Below, in pieces: positions 33,366 to 46,500 of a stretch of 64,000 nucleotides of DNA (position 1 is the first letter of the stretch; every line of letters starts with the position of its first letter). Where the stretch lies: positions 92,174,756-92,238,755 of the forward strand of contig CM060731.1 of the NCBI GenBank assembly GCA_030704615.1, in the 5' to 3' direction. This stretch comes from Takakia lepidozioides. Its lineage: Eukaryota > Streptophyta > Takakiopsida > Takakiales > Takakiaceae. Both the position numbers and the translations under genes were made by a program. The notes beneath the pieces are model-generated. The model made no database searches. It was not told where the DNA came from and was given only the letters and a program-made list of their open reading frames with translations.

Positions 33366-36300
33366 ATGGGGTCGGGCAAGACAAAGCGAAAGCGGAACGG
33401 CCCGAAAGACGATGATCCCAGTGCGCCTGGTGGGGGCGACGTGTCACCGAAGCGGCAAATGGAAAAGACGATTTTTGCTTCTGAAAGCGAGGCCGCTCGA
33501 GAGTGGGAGGAATCTGGGGAGTCAGAGCCCAAGGACTTCCCAAAGGCTCTGCCAGACCAACAGATATCTCCCATGCCAGTAGCCTTTTGAGAAGGGTTAT
33601 TGGCGCAGTTTGGCGGGACGCTGAAAGACGTGATGAGGGCGGCTAATGCCACTTCCACTAAGGCAAAGTTTAAGGTGAAGCCTAAGGAACCCGGCACCTT
33701 CGAGGGCGTCCGAAATCGGAAGACACTCAACACCTGGCTCTTGGAGCTGGAGCAGTACTTCCAGGCGGCCAAGTTGAGTGACGAGGATCGGGTGGAAGTG
33801 GCTCCCACCTATTTGAGGGGCTATGCTCAACAATGGTGGCAGAAGCGCCTTCATGACCAAGGGCCAAACCCAGAAACCTTGAGTTGGAGTGGGTTCAAGA
33901 AACTTATAAAAAGACAGTTTGTGCACATCAACGCGTCCTGGCTCGCCCGGGACAAGATGAGGAATTTGAAGCAAACGGATGACATTCGGGGATATGTTCA
34001 GGCTTTCAATGTGCTTTTGCTCGAAGTCGCGGATATGGCGGAACCAGAAATGGTCTTCAACTTTGTGGCGGGACTGGCCCCATGGGCTAGACGGAAGTTG
34101 GAGGAGAGGCCACCAAAGACTTTGAACGAGGCAATTGAAAGGGCTGAATATTTCTCGGATGTCTCTAGGGGCAAAAGACAGGGCCGTACGGAGCTGAACC
34201 AGAAGAAGGTCCGGCGAGAGGTGACTCCTTCCGACCGGAAAAGAAGTGGGATAGGCCATGCAGCAACAATGACGCATGGAAATCAAAGGGAGGTCCTACG
34301 CACATCAAGGCGGCAGATGCTTCGAAAGGAAAATCAGGTGCGTCGGCTCATGCGGACAGAAGGCGACCTTTGATGGGGTGTGCTTTAATTGCGGGGGAGC
34401 CCGGGCACACGGCCAAGAAGTGCCTGAAACCCCGACAGTTGAACATGACTCGGGCAACCACGGAGCCGTCCGAAGAATCTATGCCGCTTGTTGGAGGCGG
34501 TGGTCGCCAAAACTTGTAAGGTAGACAACTACTCTTGTGAGTTGTATTAGGAGACGGGAGCTTTGCGTAAAGGGAGTCAGTTGTTGTTTGTGAGCGGGAT
34601 AATTTCCGGAACTAACGTGTCGTTGTTGGTGGACACAGGAGCGTCACACTCCTTCATGACACTGGCAACGGCACGGAAGCTGGGGCTCCCAACAAGTGAT
34701 GTGGGGGCCTCTATTGAAGTGCGTTCTGCCAAAGGAGAACCACAACTGACGACGAGGGTAGCGTTCGATGTTCCTCTTCAGCTGGGGAGTTGGGAGGGAC
34801 GTGAGAACTTTACCATTTGCGAGATCGAGGAGTGGATCTCATTTTGGGGATGACCTTTTTGAGCAAATCCGGAGCGGTCATAGATGGCCGCAAGAGAATA
34901 GTCATGCTACCGTGTGGGGATGGTGGCAAAGTTTTACGGGTGTCGGAAACGCCCAACCGAGTGGGAGGGCAAATAAACCTGCTGACAGCAAAGGAGTGGG
35001 CCGTGGAGGAGCCACACGAGCCCCAGTTTTTGCTTTACGTGAGACAAGTAGAAGGAGAAGTCGATAGGGAGCCGAGCCCAGATTGGATCAATGGGATCCT
35101 GGAGAAATACCAGGATGTGATGCCGGAGGATTTACCAAGCGGCTTGCCACCACGAAGAGGAGTTGACCACAAGATAGAGGTGGTGCCGGGATCGGAGCCG
35201 CCTGCCAAGACGCCTTACCGGTTGAGCCACATAGAGTTGGTCGAGCTGAAGGCCCAACTCAAGGATCTAATGGCAAAGGGGTACATCCAGCCAAGTAAGT
35301 CACCTTACGGAGCCCTGGTACTATTTGCAAATAAGAAGGATAGGACGCTGCGGATGTGTGTCGATTACAGGGCTCTGAATAAGGTGACTATAAAAAACCA
35401 GTACCCTTTGCCAAGGATCGACGACCTCTTTGATCGGTTGGCAGGAGCAAAGTATTTCAGCCGGATCAATTTACGCTCCGGCTACCACCAGACACGGATA
35501 GCGGAAGGAGATGAGGAAAAGATAGCTTGCATGACAAGATATGGTTCGTACGAATTTTTGGTGATGCCTTTTGGGCTCACCAAATGCGCCAGCAATCTTT
35601 AGCACCCTGATGAACTGCCTCTTTCAGGAGTGGTTGGATGACTTTGTGATCGTGTACATTGACGACATCTTGGTGTACTCGAAAACGAAGGAAGAGCACT
35701 TGGAGCACCTCAAAAGGGTGTTCCAGAAATTGCGGGAAGGGAAGCTGTATGCCAAAGCTTCAAAGTGCGAATTCGGGGTCACGAAAGTGAAGTTCCTAGG
35801 GCATGTGATTACACAAGATAGGATCAAAATGGATGACAGAAAGGTGAGGGCGATCTTGGACTGGGAACCTCCGACTTCGGTCCCGGGAGTGCGATCCTTT
35901 CTGGGACTCGCCTCCTACTACCGATAGTATGTGAGAAATTTCGCCAAGACCGCGGGGCCGCTGTCAGACCTTTTGTGTAAGTCCAAGGTATGGGTATGGA
36001 ACACTTTTTGTGGCCAAGCTTTTGCCAAGTTGAAGCAGCAGATGGCGGAAGCTCCAGTCTTGAAGATCCCGGAGTTTGACTGTCCATTCGAGATTCACAC
36101 GGATGCGTCAGACTTCGCCATTGGGGGTGTGCTGATGCAGGATATATGTCCAGTGGCTTACGAAAGTAAGAAACTGAATGAAGTGGAGCGACGGTGGCCC
36201 ACGCATGAGAAAGAAATGAAGGTGGTGGTGCATTGCCTTGAGCTTTGGCGCCACTATGTTGGTTCCAACCCGGTGAAGGTGTTCACGAACAATGTCACGG

Positions 36301-37536
36301 TGAAGTATTTTGCCACACAGCCTAAGTTGTCCCCAAAACAAATTAGGTGGCAAGACACTTTGGCAATGTTCGACGTGGATATCCAGTACAAACCGGGACG
36401 GGACAATGTGGTGGCCGATGCTTTGAGTAGAAAGCAGCAGCTCACGTTGGTGTATGAAGGTGAGACGGAGTTGCAGAGGAAAATTCGGAAGGCCTATCGG
36501 AAGGATGAGTTCGCAAAGTCGATATTGCGGGACTTGAGGCTGGGGGTTAAGTCGCAGTTCCATTTGCATAAAGGACTGCTCCGCTACAAAAGGATTCGAT
36601 GCAATTATGTTGGTGGATAGGTTCAGTAAAATGGGTCTTTTCATCCCCACAAAGGAGACGGTAACGACACAGGAGACAGGGCGACTTTACTTCGCCCACG
36701 TCTTCAAACATCATGGACTCTCGAAGGACATTGTTTTAAACCGTGATCCAAAGTTTACAAGTAAATTTTGGATTGCACTTCGGAAGAAGATGGGGACGAG
36801 GCTCAAGATGAGCACGGCCTTCCGACCTATAACGGACGGCCAAACAGAAAGAGTGAACACTGTAGTGAAGCAAATCTTGCGAAATTATGTATCGGCAGAC
36901 CAGTCGGACTAGGTGGAGCATTTGGATGCGGCAGAGTTCTGTTATAATAACACAGAACACTCCACAACGGGAGCTTCCCCTTTTGTATTGGTCTATGGAA
37001 AAGCACCTCTGGTGCCAACAAGTTGGGCCGCCCAAGATGGTGAGGAGCCGGCAACAACAGCGGTGTTGGAAGAACGCGAGCGTTTATTGGAGCTCGCAAA
37101 GTACAACATTGCCAAAGCTAGGAAACGGTATGAGCGGCAGACGAATCGGAAGCGGAGGGAAGTTAAGTTTGAGGCAGGCATGGAGGTCTGGTTGAACATC
37201 AAGAATTTTTGACTACCTCTGGAAGTGAGTCCGAAGTTTGTACCTCCGTATGCGGGGCCTTTTTGCATCCGGAAGGTTATGAATGAGGATGTTTATGAGT
37301 TAGAGCTGCCAGCAGACAGCAAGGTGCATCCAGTATTCCACGTTTCCCTTTTGAAGCCTTACTTCAAAGATGAAGCGCATCCGAATCGGCATCAAGTGTT
37401 GCTTCCGCCACCTGTGCTGAAATGGAAGGGCTATCATCAAGTGGAGGCAACTTGGGTGCGTGCCTCAGAAATGGGAAACGCATCCGAGGCGGTTGCAGCT
37501 TTCAAAGAGCGACCTCAAAAGCGGAAGAAGCGTTGA
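33366..37536 (+). pseudogene. Degenerate Ty3/gypsy chromovirus gag-pol
   Basis: A leader ORF (33366-33590, MGSGKTKRKRNG) is stopped by TGA before gag (33600-34373; APTYLRGYAQQWWQKRLHD). The zinc knuckle near 34380 is frameshifted. Protease LVDTGASHSF at about 34630. RT 34817-35927 with [13 protein letters not shown] and YIDD, frameshifted near 35590 and stopped at 35926. RNase H 35931-36600 (EIHTDASDFAIGGVL) has FTNN where FTDN is usual. The next text jumps from LLRYKRIR to LVDRFSKMG: the integrase zinc module and first catalytic Asp are deleted. The rest of integrase (TDGQTERVN) and a chromodomain-like end (LKWKGYHQVEATW) follow, with more stops at 36910 and 37210. A PPT-like GGGGGAGGAAA lies at 37559. 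It is a chromovirus, clearly unlike the upstream PHD element. Confidence 0.92.
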
Positions 37537-37570
37537 TGGGGACATCAACCTTGGATCGTGGGGGAGGAAA

Positions 37571-38000
37571 TGCGTGCTTAGTCTAGCTTAGCTAGCTCAG
37601 GAATCCGATTGCAAAAACTTGTGTTGTACAAATTTTGTTTATAAATGAAAATGTTTCCAAATGTTGTGCTTCCTATTTTGTTTGGAATGGTGATGCATGG
37701 TATGGTTGGCCAGTGTGTAGAATGCATGCTAGCTTACAAAAGTGGGAGATCTATACTCTAGTCCAGACTGCAAACATAAACACCGAAGGTTCAAAGTCTA
37801 TAAAATATTTGAAAGTACATGTTATGTTAAATACAGCAGGGCGGGAGAGGGAGTGACCTAGATACTCACCCAGTATACCGAGTGCGCCCCTGCTTTACTC
37901 ACAGATCATTAAGCTTGAATGTCCTGAAGAGAATGAGTCCGCCCACATGTCTCAGCCTACATGCACAGGGACACCAACCACGACGTTAGTACCTTCCCTG
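37571..38000. other. Non-coding stretch after the second gypsy element
   Basis: AT-rich, short ORFs only. Does not repeat the 33-kb LTR, so the expected 3' LTR is missing or strongly diverged. Confidence 0.45.
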
Positions 38001-38009
38001 CCACTAGCC

Positions 38010-38480
38010 CCTTCCCTATCCCCAGAATGAGACAAATGGATGTAGAAGTGTTGCCAATTAATGTACTCACCAGACGTGCTTCAACAGCTGCCTTGCTAGC
38101 TCGCCCAGTCTTCGTGGGAATCTGAGTACAGGAATTTGCAATCTACATGGCTTTGGACTTTTTCCCAAATGCAAGAGTAGTCCAGTACTTCACTAGTGCC
38201 TCCCACTGCAAATCCCTTATATGAGGCGGTTTCCCCTTACCCTTAACATGATATACAAATCGAAACGAATTGTCTTCATCATTGTTTCTGTTGTCTTCCT
38301 CATATGCTCAAAATCCAAGTCCATGGGTGTTTAGCTATAGACTTTCTCCAAATTTTCTCTGAATTTGCTTCAAGTCTTCCATCTTCTGTTTATCGATACG
38401 CTTTGTAAAATCTAGCAATTGGTAGACTTGAAATAACCTTTGACCTTCAATGTGTGTTGAAATAACTCTAGAGTTATTTT
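38010..38480 (-). pseudogene. EnSpm/CACTA-type (Ptta, Transposase_24-like) fragment
   Basis: The minus strand from about 38300 down reads NNDEDNSFRFVYHVKGKGKP, PPHIRDLQWEALVKYWTTLA and, after a TAG, SCTQIPTKTGRASKAAVEAR, ending at a GTGAGT donor-like site at about 38072. The pattern (W-x-ALVxYW, then a run of K/S/N residues and a Thr-rich TGRAS block) is typical of the plant Ptta/EnSpm domain often found next to TNP2 transposases. One in-frame stop and no catalytic DDE part here, so it is a remnant. Further debris continues up to about 38480. Confidence 0.55.
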
Positions 38481-38810
38481 GTCCTTGACGACATCATTGC
38501 AAAATGGACACAAAAAAACAATCATTTTGCCATGAAGAACCTTCAGCCTTAGGTACGTGGAGGTCGAGAAATGCTTCCACTATTTTCGCATCGTACTCAT
38601 TTGGTGAATATCAATACCTTCACTGCATTTTTGTTGCGGGTGACATGTACATGATCAACGCACAAGCATCTTCCATGCCTGCAACAACAAATGGAATAGT
38701 GTCAGGGAGCTTACAAACAGAAGTAGGTCACATTCAAACGGTGGAAGCAAACTTGGTCAACCCAACACATGTGTAATTATAAGCTGGATGCCGAAGTTGG
38801 GAAAAAAAAA

Positions 38811-38985
38811 GTGTGACGCCTTCCGAAGGGAGCGTAACTTATGGTGTCACTTCACCACAAGGGCTACTGCCTTCCAGCTGAAAGGTGGACACCTTCATGA
38901 CACACTAGACCGTGGTTTGAACCCACAACCACATCCAACGTGGTATGTGCCCATTTACCACTGGGCTACATGCTGGTTGTCGCCG
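38811..38985 (-). mobile_element. tRNA-derived SINE, copy 2
   Basis: Reverse complement carries GTAGCCCAGTGGTAAATGGG (A box) and GTGGTTGTGGGTTCAAACC (B box), then GGTGTCCACCTTTC and GGAAGGCAGTAGCCCTT, matching the 2341 copy. A short A/T-rich tract (GGGAAAAAAAAA on the plus strand) lies at its 3' end. Confidence 0.78.
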
Positions 38986-38989
38986 AAGT

Positions 38990-39520
38990 TGAGACCTTCA
39001 GGTCGAGTACCGGGTTTTTCCACTTCGGTGCTTCACTTACTTCACTAAAGAATAACAGCAATAGAAGCATGCAAGAAAAGGTGAATGACATAAGAGTATG
39101 AAGTAGGAAGGACATAGAGGACAAAGAACATCTATGGAATGAGGCAGAACAAGTACATGTCAGCAACACCGGTAACGCGACCTTCCATGAAAGGGCGCGA
39201 CCTTTCCTGCGGAACGATGGTCGCTAACTACACTTCCCAGTAAGCCTAGTCGCCAAGCCTGCACACAACAAACGTCGTGGTATTGGAAGACATGCAGAAT
39301 CCACAGAGGCAGGTCGCACACGTCGCGTGCAGAACGACCTAAAGCGATTCGGAAAGACAGGGCTCGCAAGCTGGCGTGCGGAAGAAGCTTAATGTAATAG
39401 CTCACTGCAAAAGGACCGCGCAGCCTACGTGCAAAGGGCCTCATGCAGGCAATACACGCGCAGCGGCCCATTCGTTGCACGTGACAATAATTTAATACGT
39501 CGGTGCAATAATTACCGCTG
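38990..39520. other. Non-coding interior of the inverted block
   Basis: Short diverged phrases repeat (GCGACCTTTCC, CGTGCAGAACGACC / CGTGCGGAAG) but no ORF or splice structure is convincing. Confidence 0.35.
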
Positions 39521-39862
39521 TCATGGTCCGTCGACATGGTCTGCCCTCACAGTCCGTTGTCACAGTCTGCCGTCATGGTCTGTCGACAGAATGTCCATTT
39601 GGATGGTCCATTGCCATGGTCTGTCGTAATGGTCAATCGAACATGTGGGCACAGTGTCTGGTCCTCCCAAAGATTCCATAGAAGGGTATGTCCAAAGGGT
39701 CCATATTGAAGGTCCATCCATTTGTCCATGTGAATGGTCCATTCTGAGGGTCCCTTGGTCGGGTCCCTCTCATACATCCATATGGAATGTCCATTGGATG
39801 GGTCGTAACAATTCCTTTAGATAGATCCATCGGAAAGGTCCACACGCAAGGTCCACCTGTTA
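39521..39862. repeat. Degenerate minisatellite, ~13-15-bp period
   Basis: Repeated variants of CATGGTCTGTCGA, CACAGTCCGTTGT and, further on, GGTCCAT-T / GGTCCACACGCAA at regular 13-15-bp spacing. The long minus-strand ORFs here (WTIHMD, WTFCRQ-like repeats) arise from the repeat, not from a gene. Confidence 0.7.
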
Positions 39863-40690
39863 CGCCAACAAATTGAAGAAACGTAACTCGGTAACAAATC
39901 TGAATTTTATATAGTCAACCATGCACATATGCTTCCACCATTTTTGCAATGTTGTTCTACACATGGTATATGGAGGGTTCGCCTCAAAGAGGAGAATGCT
40001 CGACAAGGGAAAGAATGATTCACAAATTGCGGGAAACGAAATGACGAGCTCTATATTTTCAATTGTTAGTAAAGATATACATATGCAGGGGTCTAACAAC
40101 CGTGTTCACTTCCATTAAAGTGTGCATTATAAACTCAATGTAAATACGCAGGTGAAGCGCATATGGACCACAGCTTGAACATCACAAACAACCATGCGCA
40201 TCCGAATTTACAACATCATCAAAGGGAATCCCGTACCATGCATAACCCTGAACATGACAATGGTCCCTGTTCAATAAAATTAACGACCTCTTCCGCAGAA
40301 TCCAGTCCCATGCATATATAGGCGAACAACAAAGCAAAAATAGTAGAAGCATATGAGCGAAGGAGGCTGTGGCCTGAAATGAGCGACTTTGACATTGTGA
40401 AGGAAGTCCATGACTCCTTCACGTTGCGTCATGCTCCACGGTTCTTCACAACAGCGCATAGAAAATAGCATTCGATCTGAGAAATTTGTTGGGTCCAAAC
40501 AGTCAAACAACAAACAACAGCAAAAGGCAGAAAGAGGAAACGAGGAAGAGGAAAGAGGAACAAATAGAAAAGAGCAAAGGGGGAAGAGGGATTGATCAAT
40601 GGCTGCGATGCAATGCCATAAATCCGGACGGTCTGGATAGGACTATGGTTGGACAACCAGATGCGCGCCATGAGGTGAGTCTGGTGAGGG
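39863..40690. other. Non-coding interior, purine-rich part
   Basis: Short ORFs on both strands overlap without motifs. Positions 40500-40590 are almost pure purine with GAAAGAGGAA repeats. It leads into the GC-rich inner edge of the right arm. Confidence 0.35.
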
Positions 40691-40699
40691 GCCTGGGGA

Positions 40700-43092
40700 C
40701 CATGCAGTTGTGGTTTGCCGCAGCGACAAGGGTGGACCCAACGGCTGCGACAAGGGTGGACCCTGCGGCAGCCACGAGGGCACCGTGCGCGGGCAGGGCG
40801 GGGGCAAACCGCATGGGCCAGTGGCCGCGAGCGGGGGACTACAGGCCGTAAGGGCTGCGCAGCCGTGACCGCGCTGCGCGCTCGCCAATCCGAGGCGGGG
40901 GCAGGGGGAGAGGGGATGGGGGGATGGGGGCTCGCTAATACCCTTGTTAGATTCTGCAAAATCTTAAAAGATGGTTAGTTAATGATCCCGCGTCTGTGCG
41001 TGGGGGTCCGCACACGTGAGCCTTACAGACCCCATTAATCTAAAATGAGAGGCAATTTATTAAGCCTCCCAAATATTTTTAGGTCATTATATATCAAAAA
41101 TATTTTAATTTCAATCATATATATACTATTTTTGAAAGGCCCATGGTATTGTGGAATGACAATAAGAGATGTCACTAACAATCTTTCCAGTAAATTGTTT
41201 AAAAAAAAATTAAGCATCCCAAAAAGTCTTAGGTCATTTTGGAATTTCAAAATATTTTAATTTGAATCATATATATAGTATTTAAGTACTTGAAAGACCC
41301 ATGGTATTGTGAAATGACAATAAGAGATGTCCCCCAATCTTTCCAGTAAATGTTTTCTTAAAAAGAAAATTAAGCCTCCCAAATATTTTTAGGTCATTTT
41401 GGTATTCAAAAATATTTAATTTCAATCATATATACACTATTTGAAAGGCCCATGGTATTGTTAAACGACAATATGAGAGGTCCTTTCAGGACTAATAATC
41501 TTTCCAGTAAATGGTTGATCCCTTTCCTTATATATATATACTGGTTGTATTATTCATGTACCTTTAAACTTGTCCTAGATTCCCAATCCACCCGGCCCTT
41601 GTACAAACCAGTGTTGGACTGGTATGTCCATTTTTTAATACCAGACTCGTCCTGTTATGAAGGGTCCCACCCCTTTTTCATACCAGGCTGGTATAGGTAT
41701 CTATACAGGTATGAGCAACTTGGGTATGAATCTGGTAAGAGTAGTTGTACTTTGGGCTGTATATGAGTATGGTACTGGTATTGCCCTTTCTCTGTAGTGA
41801 TAATGGGGGGGTATGAGCACTGGTATGGTATTTCTACAGCTCACCATGCATAGAAATAAATGTCATTTAGCACATAGCTAATTTTAATCCAAGCCCTGAA
41901 ACACTAGGCAAAGATAACCCAAAGTAGCACGAAACAGCAAATGAAGTCTAAATTGCAACATGGAGCCTTGAATTAACCAAATTGTAGTACAGGGTATAAC
42001 TAGCTGCACTAACATATACTCATACCTACCTCCATTCGCCATGAACTCACCGCAATACTGGTATCGGGACCATGCTATTCCTCCATATACCCATACTGGT
42101 ATGGTATGTGTGCGGGGAATCCTAAAGACATACTCCCCCCAGTACGTGTATCACATGGGTACACTGGTTCTTTCATACCCGACTTGGTATGTTCTTCAAT
42201 ATATATATTCATACCTGTATTCCATACCTAGGTTAAACCAGGTATACCAGTCCAACACTGGTACAAACATAATTGCCCTTCAATACCAATACACCTAGTA
42301 AACCCGTGTTAATATCTATTTCATGTATTCACTCAAAGCAATATTTTCAGCAGCTCAAAACAATGTAAACATAAATACTGTTGATTTATTAGAAAAATAG
42401 TCAGTCGTTAAAGGACATTTCTTATGGACCTTTCTACAATACTAGATATGGGTATGTCAATAAATAGTAAGCATGATACCATCTAATATATATACATATA
42501 TGAATATCTGTAGGAGGAAAATTAATTTATTTGTGAAAATATGGATATTAGTTAAAGAGACTTTGCTCCTTTTTTAAAAAAACCTCCATTTCTCAAAAGT
42601 GGTCGACATGAATGCAACAAATTGATAAATAGCAAGTTTAGAAGAACTAAAATATATCATGCTACACCAATACCATCACAGTGATCGGGATGATGCCATA
42701 AGAGGATATGGACTTGTCATAACATGGACCATCTCTCTCTGTATACATTGTCCACACATACATATACATGCAGCATCATCTTATCATGTAGTGCATGTAA
42801 GGCATGTGCATGTATGCCACTAGAGAGGATGTAATGTTGAGACTTTCAAGTGGCAAGGTTACTTACCAGCAAACACGCACGATTACGGCACCAGAGACGG
42901 TACAGGCAACTGGCAAGGGATCACCCGGGAATACAACAGGTGAAAATAGATTTAAATTGCAGAGAAATGAAGAATGTGCAAACCGTCCACCGGACTAGTT
43001 TTTCACATTTCCAGCGTTTTCACTTGCGAAGGTTTGAAATCCTTGCACGTGAAAAGTGCAAAATGGACGTTTTTCACACAGGTGCAAACGGG
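40700..43092 (-). repeat. Right inverted arm
   Basis: Reverse complement of the left arm in the same order: GC-rich inner edge, AATTGCCTCTCATTTTAGAT, satellite units (41045-41520, three diverged copies with CTTTCCAGTAAATG), then the outer unique part ending in GTGCAAACGGG. Interrupted by a hAT MITE. Fewer satellite units than the left arm. Confidence 0.7.
41609..42260. mobile_element. hAT-type MITE, 8-bp TSD
   Basis: Begins CAGTGTTGGACTGGTAT and ends with its exact reverse complement. Flanked by the perfect 8-bp duplication GTACAAAC (41601-41608 and 42261-42268). CAGTG ends and 8-bp duplications define the hAT superfamily. The 652-bp interior is rich in GGTAT/ATACC words (many short inverted copies) and has no transposase. 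Confidence 0.92.
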
Positions 43093-43511
43093 ACGCCATA
43101 GTTTTATAGTAGTTAGCGTCGCCACCGCACTAACGGTTTTTGTAGCTTCCCATTTTGAGCATCTCGCTCGAGTTAGTGAGCGTTGGTAGTAATCAGTGTC
43201 GGAGAGACAGTAAGAAGTCTAACAAGAAATTGCGTCCACGGGAGATCCAGATAGTATGAGTGGATTGGGAGAGAGAGCCAGAAAGGAGGTGTTCAGTTGG
43301 CAATTTGGAAGGAGAGAGAGCGAGTGCATGCATTCCTGAGGGTGAAGACGTGTAATTTGAAGCCCCCATAGCATTATCTGTACAAAATCTCTCATCAAGA
43401 AAGGACGACTTTAAGCATCAGAAAGACAGCGTTTCAATGAATGCACGCAAACCATGAGATAATGAGGAGGCGAGCTTGTAATTGTGCATTCAAGTGTTGG
43501 ATGAGAGAAAA
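43093..43511 (+). promoter_or_regulatory. Promoter/5' leader between giant block and next gene
   Basis: Only about 420 bases separate the outer end of the right arm from the chosen start codon at 43512. The stretch has GAGAGAGAGC tracts (about 43269 and 43312) like plant GA-rich promoter elements, and no TATA box I would call. The block's edge is thus probably within or near the gene's promoter. Confidence 0.4.
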
Positions 43512-46500
43512 ATGGTGGCGCAGAGAGAGGAAAGTATTGGGGAATCGGCTCTCAAAGATGGCAAGTGTGAGCTGGATTTGGGGATCGAAGGGAGCATTCG
43601 TCGCTGCGAAGCTCTGCTGGCCATGGTTCCTCTGTCGCTGCAGTCGTCCATCGCTGATGGTGTGTCTCTTTTCCTCACACCCACACGCACAGGGATTGAT
43701 CAGAGGAGTAAATATTACATAACTGCCACACTCATTGGCCTTCCCAGTGTATGCATGCAAGACTTTATAGTAGTTCGAGTTACTTTTCCAGATTCATATT
43801 TGAGACCAGCTAGAGTAGAGCTTTATGTAGCTTACTTTGGCCTTTCCATCCTCAGATTGTCACCCAAGTGGAATGGGTTACCTTTGGGTAATGAGATCAA
43901 TGGCCGCAAGGCGGTGCCGCTATTGTGTTGCAAAATACATCATTGTATTGCGAGAAATTTTTCTCTCTTTCTGGTCTCTCTCGCACGCCCTATGAACATC
44001 CGCCAAGGTGGGCAAGGATTTCAATTGAAGCCTCAGGTTTATGCAACGACGTCTTCCAGGCTCCACTTGTACACAGTTCGGATTTGTCTTTCCTCTTAAA
44101 TCATTAGTGGCCATCTGTATTACCTCGTCGCGCTCTTAGGTCGTAGCAGTATCTCTAACTTCTCTCAGCTGCCCTCTGTCTTCATATGTTTGTCTGTGAG
44201 TATGCAATTAAGAGTTACAGTGACATCGCGGCCTCAGTTACTTCATTAGATAAACAAACAAGAAAGAAAGATTGAGAGAAAGATCATAATCTTCACAAGA
44301 AGGAAGGAATTTATTCCGTCCAAGGAGAGGTTAGACCGTTGTGGACCGTTCCTGCGAAAATAGCAGACTTCGCTCTCCCCGAGCTGGTCGTGGGTTCGTG
44401 CCAGAGGGAAAAGAGAACTGATTGATTTGACCTGCATAAAATCGGGACCTGCAGGTGCATTGAGGTCGGGGAGGAGAAGTTGGATGGGGACTAATGCAGC
44501 TCAGACATGCCTGGACCTGGAGTTCGAGAAAAAGTTGACTGGGTTGGAACCGGAGTGGACCAAGAACATGGGGCTGCTCAGTAGCATCACCGATGATCGC
44601 AAATCTACCCCTCCCGCGGTGTGTTTCTGCTTTGATACATGGAATCTGTAACTGCCACTGAGAAACGAAATTGCATTTTCGGTCTGGACAGCAAAATAGT
44701 GGGGAAGAGGGTGTCAAAATTGCTCTAAATTGTCATGCCAGCACACACAAATAATAATGATCCGTAGCTGGACAATCAAGGGTCTCATACGAAAATGGTC
44801 TTCTGAGTACAGCGGTATCTTCTGCAGAACAAAGATGTTGGTGTAGTTGTGCTCCCAGGGAAGAGGCCACTCAGAGGAGAAAGAAAGGAAAGGACGGAAC
44901 TTTATAACTCCCATAGGAAGCTTAAAGACATATGGGTAAGAAAGAAGAATGAAAGAAACAAATGAAATGAAATGAAATAGTAAACGTCCGCAAGAAGCTT
45001 AAAGAGCTTATGGGACAAGAGGAAGAAAGAAACAAGAAGAGATAGAGGGGCCACAAACAGCCCAAAGCAACTAAAGCTCAAGGGATTGTCTAAGAGTCAA
45101 TGCTTCATACACGTAAGCTGCCAAGCATTTCTGATCCTCATAATGGAAGACGTCCATGAGAGATTGGGTATCCTGGAATAGACAGTTGAATCTCCCACGG
45201 ATCTGATAGTATAAAGGCCAGTGAAAGAAGGAATGTTTTTCAATTTCCCTGGAGTTCCCAAAGCAAGCGGGCATAGTTAGTCTTCATGTTGCAGATTTTT
45301 CCACCTACAAGTCTCCATCCTCAGACTGTGGGAGCCCACCCTGACCCTCTCCAAGGCCCTTAGAAGGGAGATAGGGCTGCAGACAGGTAATTAGGCTGCA
45401 AGATCCTATCGTCATGGAGAACAAAGAACGTCTCCAGATGCAGTTGCAATTTTGTTGTTAGAGTGGCTGGTTTCCAATTCCATATGACGTGTAGATCCAC
45501 AAGTTCTCTTCTGATGCATCTATTGCGGTCCTGTTTGGACGCAATATCTACCCCCTCTGTATTTTGTGGCAGTAGGGAACCAATTGGGGGTCCGTTGTGC
45601 TGAACAAAGTTTGACACCCGAGCATACCAACAGTGCTTGAAACAAAGAAATGAAATGAAACGAAATGGTGTTTTATAACGTCCGCGGAAAGCTCATAGAG
45701 CTTATGGGACAAAATGGAAAGAAAAACATGAGAGAAAACAGGAAACCAGAGTCAGAGATAAGAACTATTGTTCGAGTGATTGTCTAAGGGTGAATGCCTC
45801 CTGCAGGTAGGCTGCCAAGCATTTCTGATCTTCTTAGTGAAAGAGTCCCGCGGAATAGACAATGGAATCTCCCACGGATCTCATAGTATAGAGGGCAATA
45901 GAAGAAGAAGTGTTCTTCAGTTTCAATTTCCTGGTTGCGCCCTGTGCAAGCTGGACAGAGGGGGTCCTCCCGCTGCAGGTTTTCCCATCTGCCAGTCTCT
46001 ATCCGTAGGTTGTCGGAGCCCACCCTGAACCGCCCCAAAGCCCTCAGGAGAGAGGAGATAAAGAGGCCGAAAGGTAATTGGGCCGCAAGATTCTATCATC
46101 TCAGAGAACCAAGAATGTTTCTCGATAGAAATGGAGCTTTGTCGTGAGGTTTGGTAACTTCCAAGTTCTCCTGACATGTAGCTCCATGAGCTCCTTTCTA
46201 ATGAGTTGGTTGCGGTCGTGCTTGGATGTGATGTCCACCCCTTCTGGGTTCACTGGCAATAGTGAAGCAATAGAGAGTCCATGGCGTTCAAAAAAGGTAT
46301 CCACACGAGCATACCAGGATTGTTTGAAGCCTGCATTTTTGAGTCTCATAGATGTTGTGAGGGCCCTGGCCACAAGCCCCTTGGGGGGAAGGGCTTGTAA
46401 CCTATGCAGGAAAATTGTAAGCCGGAAGAGGGCCTCGGTTTGAAGTGGCACACAGGCGAATTCTGCATTCAGTATGTGAGATGGAGTTGTGCCTCTGGCG

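Noticed and set aside
33366-37536. Second gypsy element as an active retrotransposon
   Set aside because: Several stops and frameshifts, deleted integrase zinc module and first catalytic Asp, and no 3' LTR.
39547-39845. Overlapping minus-strand ORFs with Trp-Thr repeats
   Set aside because: Produced by the 13-15-bp minisatellite; no start or splice context.
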